Below are positions 1 to 13,772 of a stretch of 64,000 nucleotides of DNA, in pieces. A model generated the notes under the pieces. The model was not told the origin of the DNA. It saw nothing but the letters and a program-made list of their open reading frames with translations, and did not search any database. Made by a program: the position numbers and the translations under genes. Location: positions 612,953-676,952 of the forward strand of contig VYZI01000148.1 of assembly GCA_013397695.1 (NCBI GenBank). The letters are read 5' to 3'. This DNA is from Centropus unirufus (taxonomy: Eukaryota > Chordata > Aves > Cuculiformes > Centropidae). The number at the start of each line of letters is the position of its first letter. The first letter of the stretch is position 1.

Positions 1-3000
1 GTGGATGTGTACAATAAAGAGCTGAGCAGCATCCGAGCAGGAAGCTTTGCAGTGGTTGTAAGACCTTCCATCTGAGAAGCGAGGGCAGCAATGCAGGCTT
101 AGCTGAGCAGCCACGCCAGCAGTGCTTCTGACTGTATGTGAATGACATTCAGTAGTTGTTTTGCTCTCTCTCCCAAATAGAAAAATGGCATCTTTTTTTT
201 TCTAATGTAGTAGAAGAAGAAAAAGAAAGGAGGGTAAGGCACACCAGAGCCTTCATCTGTACCTGGTTATTTCTGCCTACTGCTGCTGTCACTGTTGGAA
301 TGCGTACTGTCCAGCACGTAAAACATGGTGAACAACTGACACTTTTCTCTGTCGAGCCCTAAATCAGATAGAAGTCATGTGAGCCACAGAAATAGACTTG
401 ATTTTGAAGGCTAAATAGAGAAACCAAAGAACTCTTTGAAAGAGGCTTAGGAGGCTGTGGTTTAGAAATAACCCCAGAACTCAGCAGCACAAGCCCAAAC
501 CAGGAGGCTCATGAGGTGTAACCCTATTGTTTTTTTTCTTCCAAAGATTATGTCACATGCCTGGCAGGCAGTTGGGAACATTGTTCCTATAAACCTGGGA
601 CAAGCTGATACTGAAAGAGGAGAGAGCATGTGGAATCCTGCTGTAGTGATGCAAGAGCGTAACTTTTGTCATGAGCTCAGGTGATGTGTGCACCAGCAGC
701 ATGGGATCCATGTGGCTGTGAGAAACTGGGGGTCACTGCTAGGGAATCATGCTTTTCAAGCTGTCCTTCCCACTCTACTTGCGGACAGAGCCACTGATAG
801 GAGTGTCTCGTCATGAACAGCTAACGGAGAGGTCTCGGTCTTGGTCATGGTGCTTGAAGGTCCCTTGTTCTGTCTCTGTGTCTTGGAGCTGCTAATTGCC
901 TTAAAAAGGAAAAACCAATGACTAGTGGATCTCAAGGGATGCAGAAACCAGGAGAATAAAAGCTAGATGGTTTCTTTGTTGTTATGCTTTTCATGGAATT
1001 TAAGGCTAGTGTTATGAAGCCATACAGGATTTTAGTGGTGCCACCATATTTTTGGTTGAAAATAATTTTCACACAAATGCTGGTTCAGTTGCTGGGAAGG
1101 CTTGTTCATATCTAGCTTTACTGCTGGATATGTTGATTATTCCATAGCAGAACCACAGGAGTCCTGCCAATACCGGAGTTGCATTTCTATCTAAGCACAT
1201 TTATAATTGTTCGATAGCTCTTAACTAGTTTTAATGGAAATGTCACAGGAAATTACTCAGGAGGACTTAAATATTGCATTGATGTGCTCTGCAGCAGCAT
1301 TACATTTTGAAGTTTTAATGTAAATAGGTAAGTGAATTCATATATTGTTTGATGTTGCAGATATTGTTTGCAGGAAATCATGGTGGCACTTGTTTCTTGA
1401 AATGTGAAGCGTGGTTTTTGAGAAAAGAGATTAAAAGAAAAGCATTCTGTATCTCAGAGGAGTCAAAGCGCTCCTGACATTTCCATTGTCATCTTTTGAT
1501 AATTCAAATGTGTTGCGTGGTTTCCCCCAGGCTGCATATGATTCTGGGTTCTTATTCCTGCTCCCTTATTTGGCTTCAAGCGGTGCACAGGCTGCAGAGT
1601 TCTGAATTGTGAAAGCCTCATTATTTCTTAGCTTTTAACTCTTTCAGTATGCTTGTGTTTTATTTTCAGAAAGCTTTGATTTTGATGAAACCTCTTGCTT
1701 CCGGTAGGCAAACACTGGTTTTGCCTTTGCACCTGGAAGCTGTGGATAAATGACTGCATAGTCTGATAGGGATTTTTCTCATAATTTCTCATGGCTCCCA
1801 ACAGCAATGAGGAATGAAACGTTGGCTGGAGTATTTTGTATCTGCAGCAGTATAGAATACCATCTCATTGCATTGACAGTTGTGGAAAGGGTTGTAGCAA
1901 TTTCCTCAGATGGTTTCGGTTGAGTTTCCTGTAAAGGTCAGAAATGCTAGGGTAAAAAAAATCTCCAAACTTTGGTGTAGTGAACATGACAGAAGTTCTT
2001 GTACTTTCCTTCAGATTTGGTAACAGATAATAACTGTAACTTTGGTGGCTGACCTAATTCAAGCATTTGCTATAAATTAAAGGAAGCTTTTTCATAGATG
2101 AGCAGAAACTTCAACATGCTGGCGCACAGATAGAAAAGAGTTTCTCCTTGAGAGGTAATAAATTATGAAATTCTGAAAAAAAACCCCAAAAGCTAGGTCT
2201 TCCAAACAACAGTAGAAAAATTGCAGCTGAGCCGAAGACTTTTCTCTTTGAGAACCATTAACCACTCTTTGTTTCCCCAGTTTGACAAGGCATGTGTCAT
2301 GTCAACAAGTAACAGTTTTTTACTTAAAAAAGATGAAAGACACTTAGTTTCTAGATTTTATAGGTTAAAATAGCCATTTAATGGGGTTGAATATGTTCTG
2401 TTTTGTTATGTGATGGAGTCTCATCACACTATATAATTTGTCAGTTAATATTTTCTCAAGGTCTAAACCTCACAAGATTATGGAAAAGTTCTCACAAATT
2501 TTCTGTGGCTCATATTGATGTAGAATTGCATTAGAAAAGCTTTAAATAAAGCCAACTTAAGTATCATCTCGGATTTTGTGTTTGTTTGTAGAAACCATAT
2601 TTCAAAGTTCACTAGAAGAAAATAATATCTTCATGGTGATTTGGCTGCTGGCATCTATGCAGTATGGTTGAAGTCTAGATACAAAAATATAAATTTTTTA
2701 GGTATTCAAAGGCTGTACAAAGTCTAAGAGCCTTCAGAGTTCTATAAAATATATGTGTATGTTGCCATAACTTTGAAATTGTAATATTTAATCAAATCAG
2801 GCTCAAGGTTTGTTTTTAGAGTTCACCATGATGGTTTATTCTGAGTTCCTCGGGTTGAGGATGCCTCTTCCCAGTATGAACTGCTTATTGTGTTGGAATC
2901 ACTGTGAAAGCCACTTACACAGGAGGCAGAAGTTGTCTCAAAATTTGTGGCATCAGGGGAGCCTGGTTTAGATTTAGTGGTTGAAATGTGAGGTCATTTA

Positions 3001-3697
3001 CTTAAGGGCTGGGTTCCTGAGGCATGGCCCCTTGAAAATGATCTAGTAGTAACCTGCAATTATCTTTGTATGGGCTAGGAAAAATGCAGCACTCTGACCC
3101 ATGAAATTTATACCAGGCACTGCCCCAAAATCAAGTGTCAAATAATGCCAAGAATGAGACCTGGAGATATTTTTGAGGCTTCTAGCACTGTGAAAGCCTA
3201 CCTCTTTGCAGGTAGCCTGCAGGTAGTAAGTGAGACAGCTGCTCTTTCTGCAGAAACATCTCAGTATTGGAGGAGTGGGTGAGATGCTTGTGGTGGGGTT
3301 AGAGCCAAGAATTGTGCTTGGGATCCCTTCAAGCTCCTTCTTCTGAGGCTCTGTAGGAGGCTTTCTATGGACTTCTGTCTTGTGAACTCAGTTCTGGACA
3401 GGGTGCTCTACGTCATTGAGTCTGGTCTGACCAGCGTCACCACAAGGATTTCTAGCGTAGGTGCTCACAGTGTGTCCTTTCGAGGAGATTCAGCACGCCA
3501 CAGATATCCTGTAGTACCTGTCCAGCCCCCCTTGTCCTACCCAGGGGCAGTTTGGGCCACAGTGAGTGGTGACTGTATCTAATCAGGCTGGGAACATATT
3601 TGCTGCAGTCGAAATACCATGAGAAACCAGGGCAAGAATCCTAGTCAGAAGGTACACTGAGGTCCTTGAGGGGCAGGCCACTAATTCTGGCTGGGGC

Positions 3698-3724
3698 TTT
3701 ATTTATTTTATTTATTTTATTTTT
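3698..3724. repeat. A/T-rich 9-base tandem repeat
   Basis: Two perfect copies of the 9-base unit tttatttat (3698-3706 and 3707-3715) are followed by a third imperfect copy. This is a short simple repeat inside the intron with no evident function. Confidence 0.7.
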
Positions 3725-6124
3725 AAGTGTAGTATTTTAGAGTGGTGTAGCATAGTGAAGTTTTGTTTCTCCACTCTTTTCATGCACAAGCTCCTTTTTC
3801 AAGAACCAGCAGTCCCTGAGCTCACCACTGAATATTCAGGTTCTGTTCATCCTCCATGAGGATTTAAATTGAACTGTATTTCAACTCCACGTGACAGACT
3901 GGGGAATTCCTAACTCCCACCTGTCCTAAGTGAAAGTTTGCTTTCTAATTCCTTGTCTACATGGAACTTCTTCTTTAAAAGAAATAATATAGAGAAACTT
4001 CAACCTGAAACCAGAACCTGAAATTGATTTTGTCATACACTAGGGAAAGTTCCCAAAAAGCACCTTTGGTACGCAAGGGTTTGGAAGCTCATTTGCCTAC
4101 TCTTTCCTCGTGTGGCAGGCTTCTGCTACATGCAAATCTAGAATGATTGAGTTATGTACAGAGATTTCTATGACCCCTACTGATGAAGCACCAAGTTTTT
4201 AGTGCCATTGTAGTTGCCAATGTAGTTGAGTGTATTTTTTGCAGTGAAATAAAGTGAGCTGCCTTGGTATACTGAAGTAACCAGAATTGCTTGTGTTTAT
4301 TTTCACTCCATTTCTCAAGCAGAAATGCAGTTTTCAGTAGGGCAGGGTAGTGTTTTAGATAAATAACCTAATTCTTTTACAGCAAGTAAAAGGTATGTGT
4401 CGGTATAAATGGCTGTGTCCATATTTCTGAATTTAGCAGTACTAGAGCCCCTTTCTTTGTCCTGAGGATGAGGAGCATCACTCAACTTGCCTGGCAAACC
4501 CCTCTGTCCTGCCGTTCCTCTACAGGCTCACCTCTTTGACCTTGCCTATCCTGAACAGTCCCCGCACCGGGGTTATTTGCTGAGCCGTGCCCAGGCACCG
4601 TTTAGTGGAGGACTGGGCAACGTGGGCACCACCAGGAGGTGCGTTAGCAATGAATCAGTCATGGGCTCTCTCTCTGTCTGATTCACAGCTGAAGAAAAGT
4701 CCTGAAATCCTAACATCCCCAAGGGCAAGCGGTATAGAAGACAGGGCAGAGGCAGAAAGGAAACGCTCAAGAGAGGGTTGAGGACACGGGGTCTGGTATT
4801 GGCACTCAGGTTTGCCATAGGCTGCAGCAGTGAGGCCACTTAAGGTGCGGGGCTTTTACTGGGTTTTGATTGTAGGGTTTTGCGTCTTGTGCTGTAGACT
4901 AAGACCAGGGATTGAAAAGGTGCACAAGTGGCTTAAAGCTGGCATGGATTCCCTATTGCAGAATAGAGGAATCCCTAGGGAATCCCTAAGCTGTTTAGAT
5001 ATGAGCTTCCTGTAGGGCACTAAGTCCAAGTATGTTTCTGCTAAGATTTCAGCTTGGTAGGACTGGCTTGTATTTGCTTGATTTCTGTGTCACTGTGGAG
5101 AGTATTCTCTACTTCTCCTTTCAATTCCCTCCTGGATGTCTAATTACATGCTGCTGGGGTTGATCCATGTCATGTTACTATGGGCAGTAGCTATGAAAAG
5201 TCAGGACCCTTCTCATGAGCATCAAAGGTAACAGGGATGAGCAGTGGCTCAAACCAGTGCTAGAAAGGTAGGAAAAAAGCAATTCTTGGGACAGTTTTAG
5301 GGGCTGAAAGGTGCTGTACCCTCTGCATGAATTTCAGCTTAGTGGACACTCAGTATGTGTGTATGTCTTTTTTCCATGAGCAGTGAGCAAGAAAGAAAAT
5401 ACAAGACTTCTTGCCCTATGAACAAATGCCAGTGTTTGGAATTGCTTTGTTGTATTCCTGAGGACTTTTCAGGAGCAAAACAAAGTTTCCTCAAAAAGCT
5501 GTCAGCAGCAGCAAAGGCACCAGAGTGGTACATCTGCGGATTTGAGGGTGCAGCACTTCTTTCGCTTATAGCAAACAATTTTCTCTGTCACTTTTGAAGT
5601 TGCACATAGGATTTAGAAAATAAAAAATATCATATTGTTGTTTCCAAATTGGTGGATTGAGGTTTTTAGTTACATTCTGACAAAAAGAATAGAAACTAAC
5701 ACACTAATGACACACAGGAAGCAAGTTTTGGCAAGATGGGGTCTTCTGTAGGCTGTTGTCTTGTGGTCCTGTTCACACGAGAGTGCCGTTTGACTCACAA
5801 TTTCTGTTTAAACTGTAGATAATTTTAATATACCATGAGTTTGTCACCTAGCTGCAAAATAAATGGAAACTTCAATATAACAAGCTTTGGGTTGACTGAT
5901 TTATTATATATTTTAATTTTTAGGACTGTGGGAAAAAAAGCTCGTGGAATAATGCATGTATTAGTCTACTCCATTGTTTTTTAGACAGTGATATAACATG
6001 TTCACCTAAATTCATGTCTTGTTCTGTGTTTGCTTTTATACAACATCTGCATGTAACGTCTCTTCTTCTAACAGCATCAACATCTATCACAGTGATGCAT
6101 TCACCTTTTGTGCATGGATTCATT

Positions 6125-6159
6125 CATATTTCATATTTCATATTTCATATTTCATATTT
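6125..6159. repeat. Heptamer microsatellite (catattt)5
   Basis: Five perfect head-to-tail copies of catattt, followed by a partial sixth, lie in the intron before the first exon of the window. The perfect copies suggest recent expansion, and length variation between individuals is likely. Confidence 0.95.
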
Positions 6160-6585
6160 CATTTAGGAAGGCTACTGTGATAAGTTGGATTTTAGCTACC
6201 ATTTTACCAGTGTGATAGCACAAGATAAAACATTTTACCCTCGGTGGGCAGCAGTTATAAACCTATTGTCTCTGCTAACAGAATGCTGGTACGCAGTCAA
6301 TGCCTTGGGCAGGTACAGAAGTCTATGAATGTTTCGCAGCTAGTAGTTCAGCTTTGAAATTGGACTGGGGACATAAAAGTTTTTTTAAAAAAAGAAATTT
6401 GGGTGTAAAGTGCTTGGAAATAGTGGATGGATAGTGACTTGGAAATTCTTGTTTTGCTTGATGCTGTTGTCCAATAACAACTTCAGAAATTTCAAATGGA
6501 AATTTGATTTCTATGGTTTAGCACTTATATCTGACATATCTGGGTTTAAGAAAATTTTTGTGAATATGAGCACAGTCAAGCAGCA

Positions 6586-6755
6586 GAATGGGTTGCTCAT
6601 GAAGCTGTGCAGTCTCTGTCCTTGGAGGCTTTCAACACGCGGCTAGGCAAAGCCTTCAACAGTCTGGTCTGACCGCAGAGGCAGCCCTGCTTTGAGCCAG
6701 AGGTTAGAGACCTGCTGTGGTCCCTCCCAACCTGAGTGGCTCTGCATTTCTGACC
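6586..6755 (+). mobile_element. CR1 LINE 3'-end fragment
   Basis: This sequence carries recognisable pieces of the CR1 3' untranslated region in sense orientation: an agtctctgtccttggagg block at 6611-6628, a 'ctggtctgacc' block at about 6664, and the near-terminal 'gtccctcccaacctga' block at 6720-6735. The coding part is absent, as expected for 5'-truncated CR1 insertions. It is clearly diverged and therefore old. Family membership comes from remembered consensus similarity; the ends are approximate. Confidence 0.8.
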
Positions 6756-7646
6756 TAGGACAAAGCTTAAGGCTGAAACTTAACTTATTTTTCCCTTATT
6801 CGTTGGTACATGGTTATAAGCAAATTGTGCAGCCTCTTTAGTGCATCAGTTCCCTATCAATAATACGGAGGAAACACTACTTATTGGCCTCAGTGGTGTT
6901 TTAAGATGAGATGTATGAAAGGCAGAGATATTTTGGATGCTTTGGCAAAGTAGGTATAGATAACCAACTCTGCCCAGGAAGCTGATAGTGAGGTACTGTG
7001 CACCTTCACATGCCCTAACTGGGTGGTACTGGGAAGCTGTTTTCTTTGGGTTTACTTTGATGAAACTCCACCATGTATTTTTTTTTTCTCATGTGCTGCC
7101 AAAGAAGTTGATCACCTTAAAAGGTAGTCAGCTGCAAACTGTGTTAGTAGGCTTTCTATGTGTTTCTGCCAATTATGGTAACATTTGTCATATTTTCCTA
7201 GTTAATATTTTTCTTCCTGCTAGGGTGGTTGTTTCTGTGGACTTCTCGACAGAAGGGAAGCAGGCTTAGTTAACTTGACATCAGGAGCACAGGAGCGAGT
7301 TCTGCCCTGTGCGTCAGATGTAAAACTAATTGCTGGATAAACTCCCATTTCTCAGCTTTGGTGATCTTCATAAAGAGATTTGCAAAGCTGTCTTACAATA
7401 TTCACACATACATAAGGCATCTACCTCTTTTTAGAGGAAAAAAAAGTAGTATTGGTGGGGAGAGTTAGTGAAAATAACGTTCATTTTGTAGCATTTCAGC
7501 TTGAAGTCTTTGAGGTAACACTAGAGCATGTATACATAGATGTTTTGGGAAATCCTGGGAGCTTGAGATTTAAAATATTCTATAATACCTTTTTTAACTG
7601 TTTTTTTCTTTTTCTTCTCCCTCTCTACCTGCTCTTTCTTCTGCAG

Positions 7647-7770
7647 GAAATAAAGAAGGACATGAAGAAAGAAAATACTGCCAACAAACCACCAGAGAAG
7701 CCTATAAATGAAGTTTCCAATGGAAGCCCTTTACAGTTGTCCGAGACGATTATTAGAACCAACAAAAAAG
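7647..7770 (+). CDS. SH3KBP1: SH3KBP1 exon: linker between SH3 domains 1 and 2
   Basis: This exon encodes 41 codons plus the first base of a 42nd. It begins EIKKDMKKEN and ends SETIIRTNKK, which corresponds closely to the charged linker directly after the first SH3 domain of SH3KBP1/CIN85. CIN85 is an adaptor that uses three SH3 domains to bring Cbl ubiquitin ligases and endophilins to activated receptors for endocytosis; this segment is a flexible spacer, not a binding fold. The acceptor is ctgcag at 7641-7646 behind a long pyrimidine tract. The donor is gtatag at 7771, a weaker-than-consensus site after aaaaag. The exon enters in phase 0 and leaves with one base (g), which joins ga of the next exon to give Gly. 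The open frame extends both ways beyond the splice sites, but those codons do not match the family. Mammalian proteins have a similar linker with scattered substitutions. Confidence 0.95.
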
Positions 7771-10165
7771 GTATAGTATATGGAAGCCTAAGTGCAGATT
7801 AAATATAGACTTTTAAAAGAACAGAATGTAAACCCTCCTTGTTTCTAGAAATAAAGGTAGAGTCTTTTTAACTGTGAAGGCATAGCAGGAATAATAATAA
7901 TAAAAAACCTCATTGTCCTCAGACTGGCACATGGGTACATGTCTTATGTCTAGTATTTCCACACTAATTTGCACAGACATCCCTTTCTCCTTTCAGAAAT
8001 CCTTTCTCGATACATTTAATTAAGAAAAGGTGTATGAGGAGATTACTAAAGCTTATTAAAATAAGAAACTGATAGCTTGCATATGAGGAGGTTTTTGCAC
8101 AGTGATGTCAGTCTACATTCACATATTCATGTTCTACCTGGGACAGAGACTGATTACTGACTGAGAACTTTGGCAAAAAAAAACCCAAACAGAAAAACAA
8201 AAGTGGAAAACAAAGCTTAATGCATTAATTTCCTGGGAAGTGTCTATCATGGTGTCCTGTTTCAGATTGCAATGTGTACTTTCATGTCTGGCTTGACTCC
8301 AAGTGCAGAGCCCTATATAAGCTTTTCAGTCCTAGCTCCCAGTCCTGCGCTTGGAAATATCGGAACAAAACAAAAAAAATGGCAATAAAAAAAAAGAATT
8401 TTTCTTTAGGCTATATTTATGCTTCTTTTTGTTTATGGGAGAGCAGTTGTATACGTGCAGGAGATGGGTTGTATTTTTTTCCTTGGAGAATTCACTAGAC
8501 GGTTTCTTGTTTGCTGTCTTATACAGAATAATCTACTGTCATTAATCATTGCTGTATTGTAATTTCCATTTTGGCATGTGTTTTGTACTGTTAGGACTAT
8601 GCATATAGAAATTTCCTCTTTGGTATTATCAGCAAATATTATATTTGAGCTGGCAGTTTGACTAGAGGTCTTAAACCTAAGGTTTGCAGCTGCAAGTGAG
8701 GAAGATTTAGTAATTTCTGCAAAATGTATGGCTTCCTTTAAAATGTGAGAGGGAGTAATCTCCACCCCTTTTGCAAGGAGTGATGTCCTCTGCATGGAAA
8801 AATTGGAAATAATTCTAAGAAAGCTTTATCTTTGGAGTTTACCATGTCATCTTGAATCTGGAGAGACATCCAATATTTGTGCTTTGGGTCATAGGTTTTT
8901 CAAGCAACAGCAGAATTAAATCACCACAAATTTTTCTTTTTCATAGCTGCTACACTGAACCATGTGACTTGTTGGGAAATTGTCCGGGGACCAAGTCTGT
9001 TCCATATTGCTTGAGCTGCTATTTGGAGAAGGCTAATAGCTGTGGCAGATGCAGAGATTCAGTTCAGTCACAAGGGGATAAGGCTCCAAATATAAGACTT
9101 GGAGCACAAGCTCCCTCCTTTATCCTTCCCTCTGGCTTAGAAACTGAAAGGGTTCAGAAGATAAGGGAAGAGATTTATTTTTTTTTTCTTTTTTGTCTCT
9201 AGCTGGAGAATACAAAAGTTCATATTTATTGAAAGGCGAGAAGCAAGGACTGACATGAAGATCTGTAACTTGAGGAAAGAGTTAGATTTGGGAATAGCAG
9301 ATTTTGTATTAGAATCTTATCGTGTTGGATTTCGTTGGTAGTTACGCTTCTCGTGATTGCCTCTACATTGTGTCAGGGTTAGTCATTTTTTCACTTGAGC
9401 TGCTCCTCCATGGTTGTTTCCACTGCTGCAGAGCAAGCAGTTGAGCATGCCGTACTCCAGCGGTGCAGCTAAGGATGCATAGAGCGTTAAAGGTAAAGAG
9501 AGCTTCTCCTCTTTTTTTCTCCTGAGGTCAGTGTGAGCATGGGGCTAAAGAGGCCTTGCTTAAGTAAGGACAGCTAAGCAAGTCATTCGTGTTGTGTTCA
9601 GTAAGGAAGAATTTTCTGTGGCAAATCCTCTTGTGGAGATGTTGCAATATTTTAGTGAAGAGAGGGAACCCTAAATGCCACAGGCATTCTTTTCTTCTAA
9701 TGTTCTTCTGCTGTGATTTTTATTAAAGCCCACCTCAATCTGTTACTGATCACAGAATGTGACCTGACCTGAAAAAAACCACCTTTTTTTTTCCCCTCTC
9801 CTTGTTGTTCGGAAGTGAGAGAGAGAGGGATACATCTAAAGGTCTTTAGTCACTGTTCAGCAGTGAAAATAGCAGGCAGCGTTATTTATTTCCTTGGGAA
9901 ATGTAATCTGGCTCCTTGGAACTTCAGACCAGATCAGGTGGCGTGGGAGTGAAACCTTCTGTGCTGGTGTGTTGTTTCTATTACCATGATGTGCTTTTGT
10001 AATGCTATGGTGTTTCCATACATAGTTTTGCTACTGAACTTGTTGACTTAATTGAAGTGGAAGCACTTAGCAGGCATTTACATTTTGGGAAGAAGAATCG
10101 TGGCCTCTTGGCTTGTAGAGAGCTTTTCTTTCAGGAGCGTTGATGAGTGTCCAGTAGTTGTATTT

Positions 10166-10188
10166 GAAGAAAATACGGTATTTTCTTC
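10166..10188. repeat. Perfect inverted repeat, 11-bp arms, 1-base spacer
   Basis: The arm gaagaaaatac (10166-10176) is followed by a single g and then its exact reverse complement gtattttcttc (10178-10188). It can be read as a near-continuous 23-base palindrome. Two ttttcttgta-like motifs follow just downstream (about 10194-10215). No function can be assigned. Confidence 0.9.
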
Positions 10189-13100
10189 GTAACATTTTCT
10201 TGTATTTTCTTGTACGGTAACATCCTACCTGGGTTAGTGCTTCCATTCCATAGTGGTGGTGGTGCCTGATTGTGTTGTTATTAGCTGCAGGTCACTGTCC
10301 ATGAATCATTCAGGTTTTTGTTATGAGGACCAGGAGAAGATGGAAGGATTTGATTTTGTCTGCTTTTCTATTGGGGGCAGTAAAAATGTAACATTGCTCA
10401 TCCTTTAATGTTCCTTGCTGACCACAAATACTGGTGACCCAAGGGAAACGTGCAATAGAAATGACTTCTATGGAGGACATAATTTAGGAAACTGTGTTGC
10501 ACTTGGCCTTGATATGTTTGTGAGAGTTAATATTTGTAGGTATTTCCTGTCTTTACAGGGTTCTAAGTATGATGTACGTTTTTTTTTAAGTATCCTATTT
10601 TTAAGCACCGTTTTGTGTATCTGGGAATAGGACCCTACTTGTACAGGCCAAATTGCAGAACCGGAGTTGATAGGCTGTATTTTGTAAGTAAACTACCAAC
10701 AATTGTTATACCAGTGAAATATTTGAGGAAAAGATATATTTCCATGCCAGATGTATTTGTTTTATATAAACTGTAAATGCAGTCTAGCACTGAGGTTGTT
10801 CAAGCCAGCAAATCTGGAACAGCTCATCATGTGTTACGTTTTATTAATCAGAGCCAAACACAGAATGCAATAAAATGTTTTTTCTAGTTCTCTTGAGAAT
10901 TATTTGTTTTACCTTTCACCCTAAATTTGAGTAATAAAGAGAATCTGCATCCTACCCTGAAAGGGGGAGTTTTGTGAAAGTAGGTTTGATGATATTTAGT
11001 TTTGTGTTGCAAATAAATAATAAATCTGTTGTGCCCCAAGCTGAGATTTAAGTCTATTTTTGTAAACTGGAGAAATGGAAAGTTATTTTTGCAAGAAAAA
11101 TACTTCATTATTTGTTTCAATAGTTTTATGATTATTTGCATGCAAAAGGAGAGCCAATTTATTAAAAAGACAATCTGATGGAGACTCAGCACATGAGTTT
11201 ATATGTCCAGGCCTTCTCCATGGCAAATGGAGAATACTGCCAACTTTGGAGAAAATATAGGAAGCATGAAAAAAAATCCTTCTAATTTTTAAGATCAGTT
11301 AATTGGTGTATAATTGCTATACAGTTTACACAAATATGCACGAGAATGTACTTCTCAGCCTATTAAGGTTAAAATATACATGCAACATGACACAAACCCA
11401 AAATGAGACATAAGAAATTAATAGCACAGGAAATGCAAATTCAGCAAAATATTTATTCTTTGAGTTTAAATACCATATCTGCAAGTGTATAAGTAGTGTC
11501 TCAGATAATACAGATTTTCCTTAAGGGTACTGTTTCTTGAAAAGAAATCCTCCGGTACTGCACTGAAAAGCACTGCTTTCAGTCCAGAGAGGCAGGAAAA
11601 GACACCAGACTGTGCTGCACACGTAGGTGGCAGCTGGAAAGAGAGCTGCTGTGTGTGGTACGTGTGAGCTCTAGAGGTTTAGCAATTTTTTTCTGGAGGC
11701 TGACTAGCAGGACTCTGTCCCACGCTAGAGGAAAGATCTCTACTTGGTAGAGTTCTCTTTTGATTATTCCATACAGTGTGCTACTTCATACACGTAACCT
11801 GGGGAGAATACATGGAAAAAGGAGGATTTTTCTATAGCGTTTTAGTTTCACGACTCTTCTGATCAAAAATAGTTCTCAGTAATGGAAGAAATCTGCTTGG
11901 TTTGAATTGTAATTCCAAGTGAATTCTGTCCTCTTGGCCAAGGTGGCTGTCTTCTTGCGTGATTAAGCTCTAGGAATCCCATTTATGGACCATACTGTAA
12001 AACCACTGACCGAAACCACAGCCACTGCATTTGGAAACCGGGAGAGCGGTATGGTGCAAATTGTGACAACGGTTGGTTTAAAATTTAATGGGTATTGTTG
12101 GAGGCTGACACCCAGGACAGGGAAGAGGCAGAAGACCATGACCTTTTAGTGTAGGGCCTGAAAGATGTGGGAGAGTAGTCACTGGCTGGCATTCTGAGCA
12201 GCTTGCAGATGGAACAGAGGGAGGTCGTTATGGGGGCAAATAGGGACGTGAGCTCATGAAGTAGGCTGTGGGGGGCACCTCTGTGAACCAGCTGCCAGTC
12301 TGGCAGACTTAAGTCTAAATGTGCTTTGAACAAGTGGTTTTTACCTCCTCTGTTGTCCTCCTCCCTTTCCCATGTGCACGTACGCAACATCTCAGCAGGG
12401 CTTTGCTGTTCGCTACAAGTGACAAGAAACTATACACAAGTATTGCCCATAAGGCACCTTGTTTGTGCTGTTTTATGATCTGTGATACGTTCTGCGAAAT
12501 GTTTTACTTCCAGGAATTGATACAGGCTTTATAAACTTTCTTCTGATGAAGTGACATGCCTGGAATGGACACGTCACTGCCTTCATTATAATTATTTTTC
12601 ACACGCAGTGTGACGTACTTCGATTCAACGGGTTAAAAGCCCCTGAAGTTAGGAAGTTTGCTTTGCTCTAACTAGATTTGAAAAAGAGCTTGAGGTATCA
12701 GACAGCGTTGGTAATGCATGGCTTGGATTATTCTCAGTAGGATGGCGTTATTAGCTATGTAGGCTTTCAGTTTTCAGGTTCCTGTGATGCAGATGCAATG
12801 ACTCACGCAGCAAGGTACTATGCCTGCAAAAGGATATTTCTTGTTTCCACTAGCGTGACGCTTCCTAAATTTTATTCATTGAATACTTCATGCATGTTTT
12901 ACCTCATCTCGGAATTTCTTCCCTTACAGTTATCACCATTATCAATCTGCTCACAGCAGGGACAATTGTGCTGTTGTTAGTGGTGTGTTGTGAGGTGATG
13001 TATCGTGCTTTTACAGTGGTTTTTTTCTATGGTTATCTCACTACTTTTTTTTTTGTTTTTCACAGTTAAGATGCACCAGTATTTTGCAGTAGTTCCTCTT

Positions 13101-13750
13101 CTATATCTCTCTGCATTCTCTTTTCAATTATAAATTCATGGTTGGGCCCGTTTTTTGTTTGGTGTTAATTTGTAATACCGTCCTCTTTAAAAATTCAAAG
13201 CATGTTGCTGATGGTGATTAGTTTCCAAGGTCGCCGGTGGAGTGGTTGTGCTTGACAAGGGAGTGAAACGTGGAAGTGCTGACAAGTGGCTGATTGCTGA
13301 TTCTTGGCCCCAAGCACAAGATTGTGAGAGGAAAGATTATTATTATCTGTCACACAGCAAGAGACGTGATTTCCTAACTTCAGCATGACTTTATTTAGAA
13401 ACTGAAGCGGAGGCTGGGCAGAGGTCTTCATGGTGAGAAGTAGCTCCCTGCAAATGCCCAGATTAACTGAGAATGAGCTTTGAAGTCAGTGGGGGTGTAG
13501 TGCCACTAGCGTGGTCCTCTGTATGGGCTGCCTGGTGAAGTTCCTCGTGGATCCAGCTGTTACTACAGCATCTGCAGTGGCTGTATCTTCATAAATCTGC
13601 CACTCCACAGACTAGTCCAGAGAGAACTGGCACCTGCAAGAACCTCCGGCCACCAGTGACAGCCCAGGATATATCTGCTTCCACGAGAAATACTTGTTTC
13701 TGATACTATTTTCTCTAGGGAGCAAATTCAAGTATTTGAATTCAAGTATT

Positions 13751-13772
13751 CAAGCTACTATCCAGTAGCTTG
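13751..13772. repeat. Perfect inverted repeat, 9-bp stem, 4-base loop
   Basis: The arm caagctact (13751-13759) and agtagcttg (13764-13772) are exact reverse complements around the loop atcc. Immediately upstream, attcaagtatt occurs twice (about 13727 and 13740), so the hairpin sits at the end of a small local duplication. Function is unknown. Confidence 0.9.

Larger units (their letters stand above)
1..7646 (+). other. SH3KBP1: SH3KBP1 intron, 3' part (upstream end outside window)
   Basis: This stretch precedes the first recognisable exon and ends in a strong acceptor: a long T/C tract from about 7588 followed by ctgcag at 7641-7646. I looked for the exons of the first SH3 domain (a GGWWEG-type motif followed by FPDNFV) and did not find them, so they must lie upstream of the window. 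Inside are a short A/T-rich 9-base repeat at 3698-3724, a heptamer microsatellite at 6125-6159 and a CR1 tail at about 6586-6755. A locally GC-richer block at about 4486-4840 carries short ORFs on both strands that resemble nothing I know. The rest is A/T-rich unique-looking sequence in which I see no gene. Confidence 0.85.

Noticed and set aside
4688..4781. Possible cryptic exon: a good acceptor (tctctctctgtctgattcacag) followed by an open frame LKKSPEILTSPRASG to a stop
   Set aside because: No convincing donor follows, the peptide matches nothing known in SH3KBP1, and its phase has no partner exon in the window.
1..7646. Search for the first SH3 domain exons upstream of the first linker exon
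   Set aside because: No frame shows the expected DDELTI, GGWWEG or FPDNFV-type blocks; these exons must lie outside the window.
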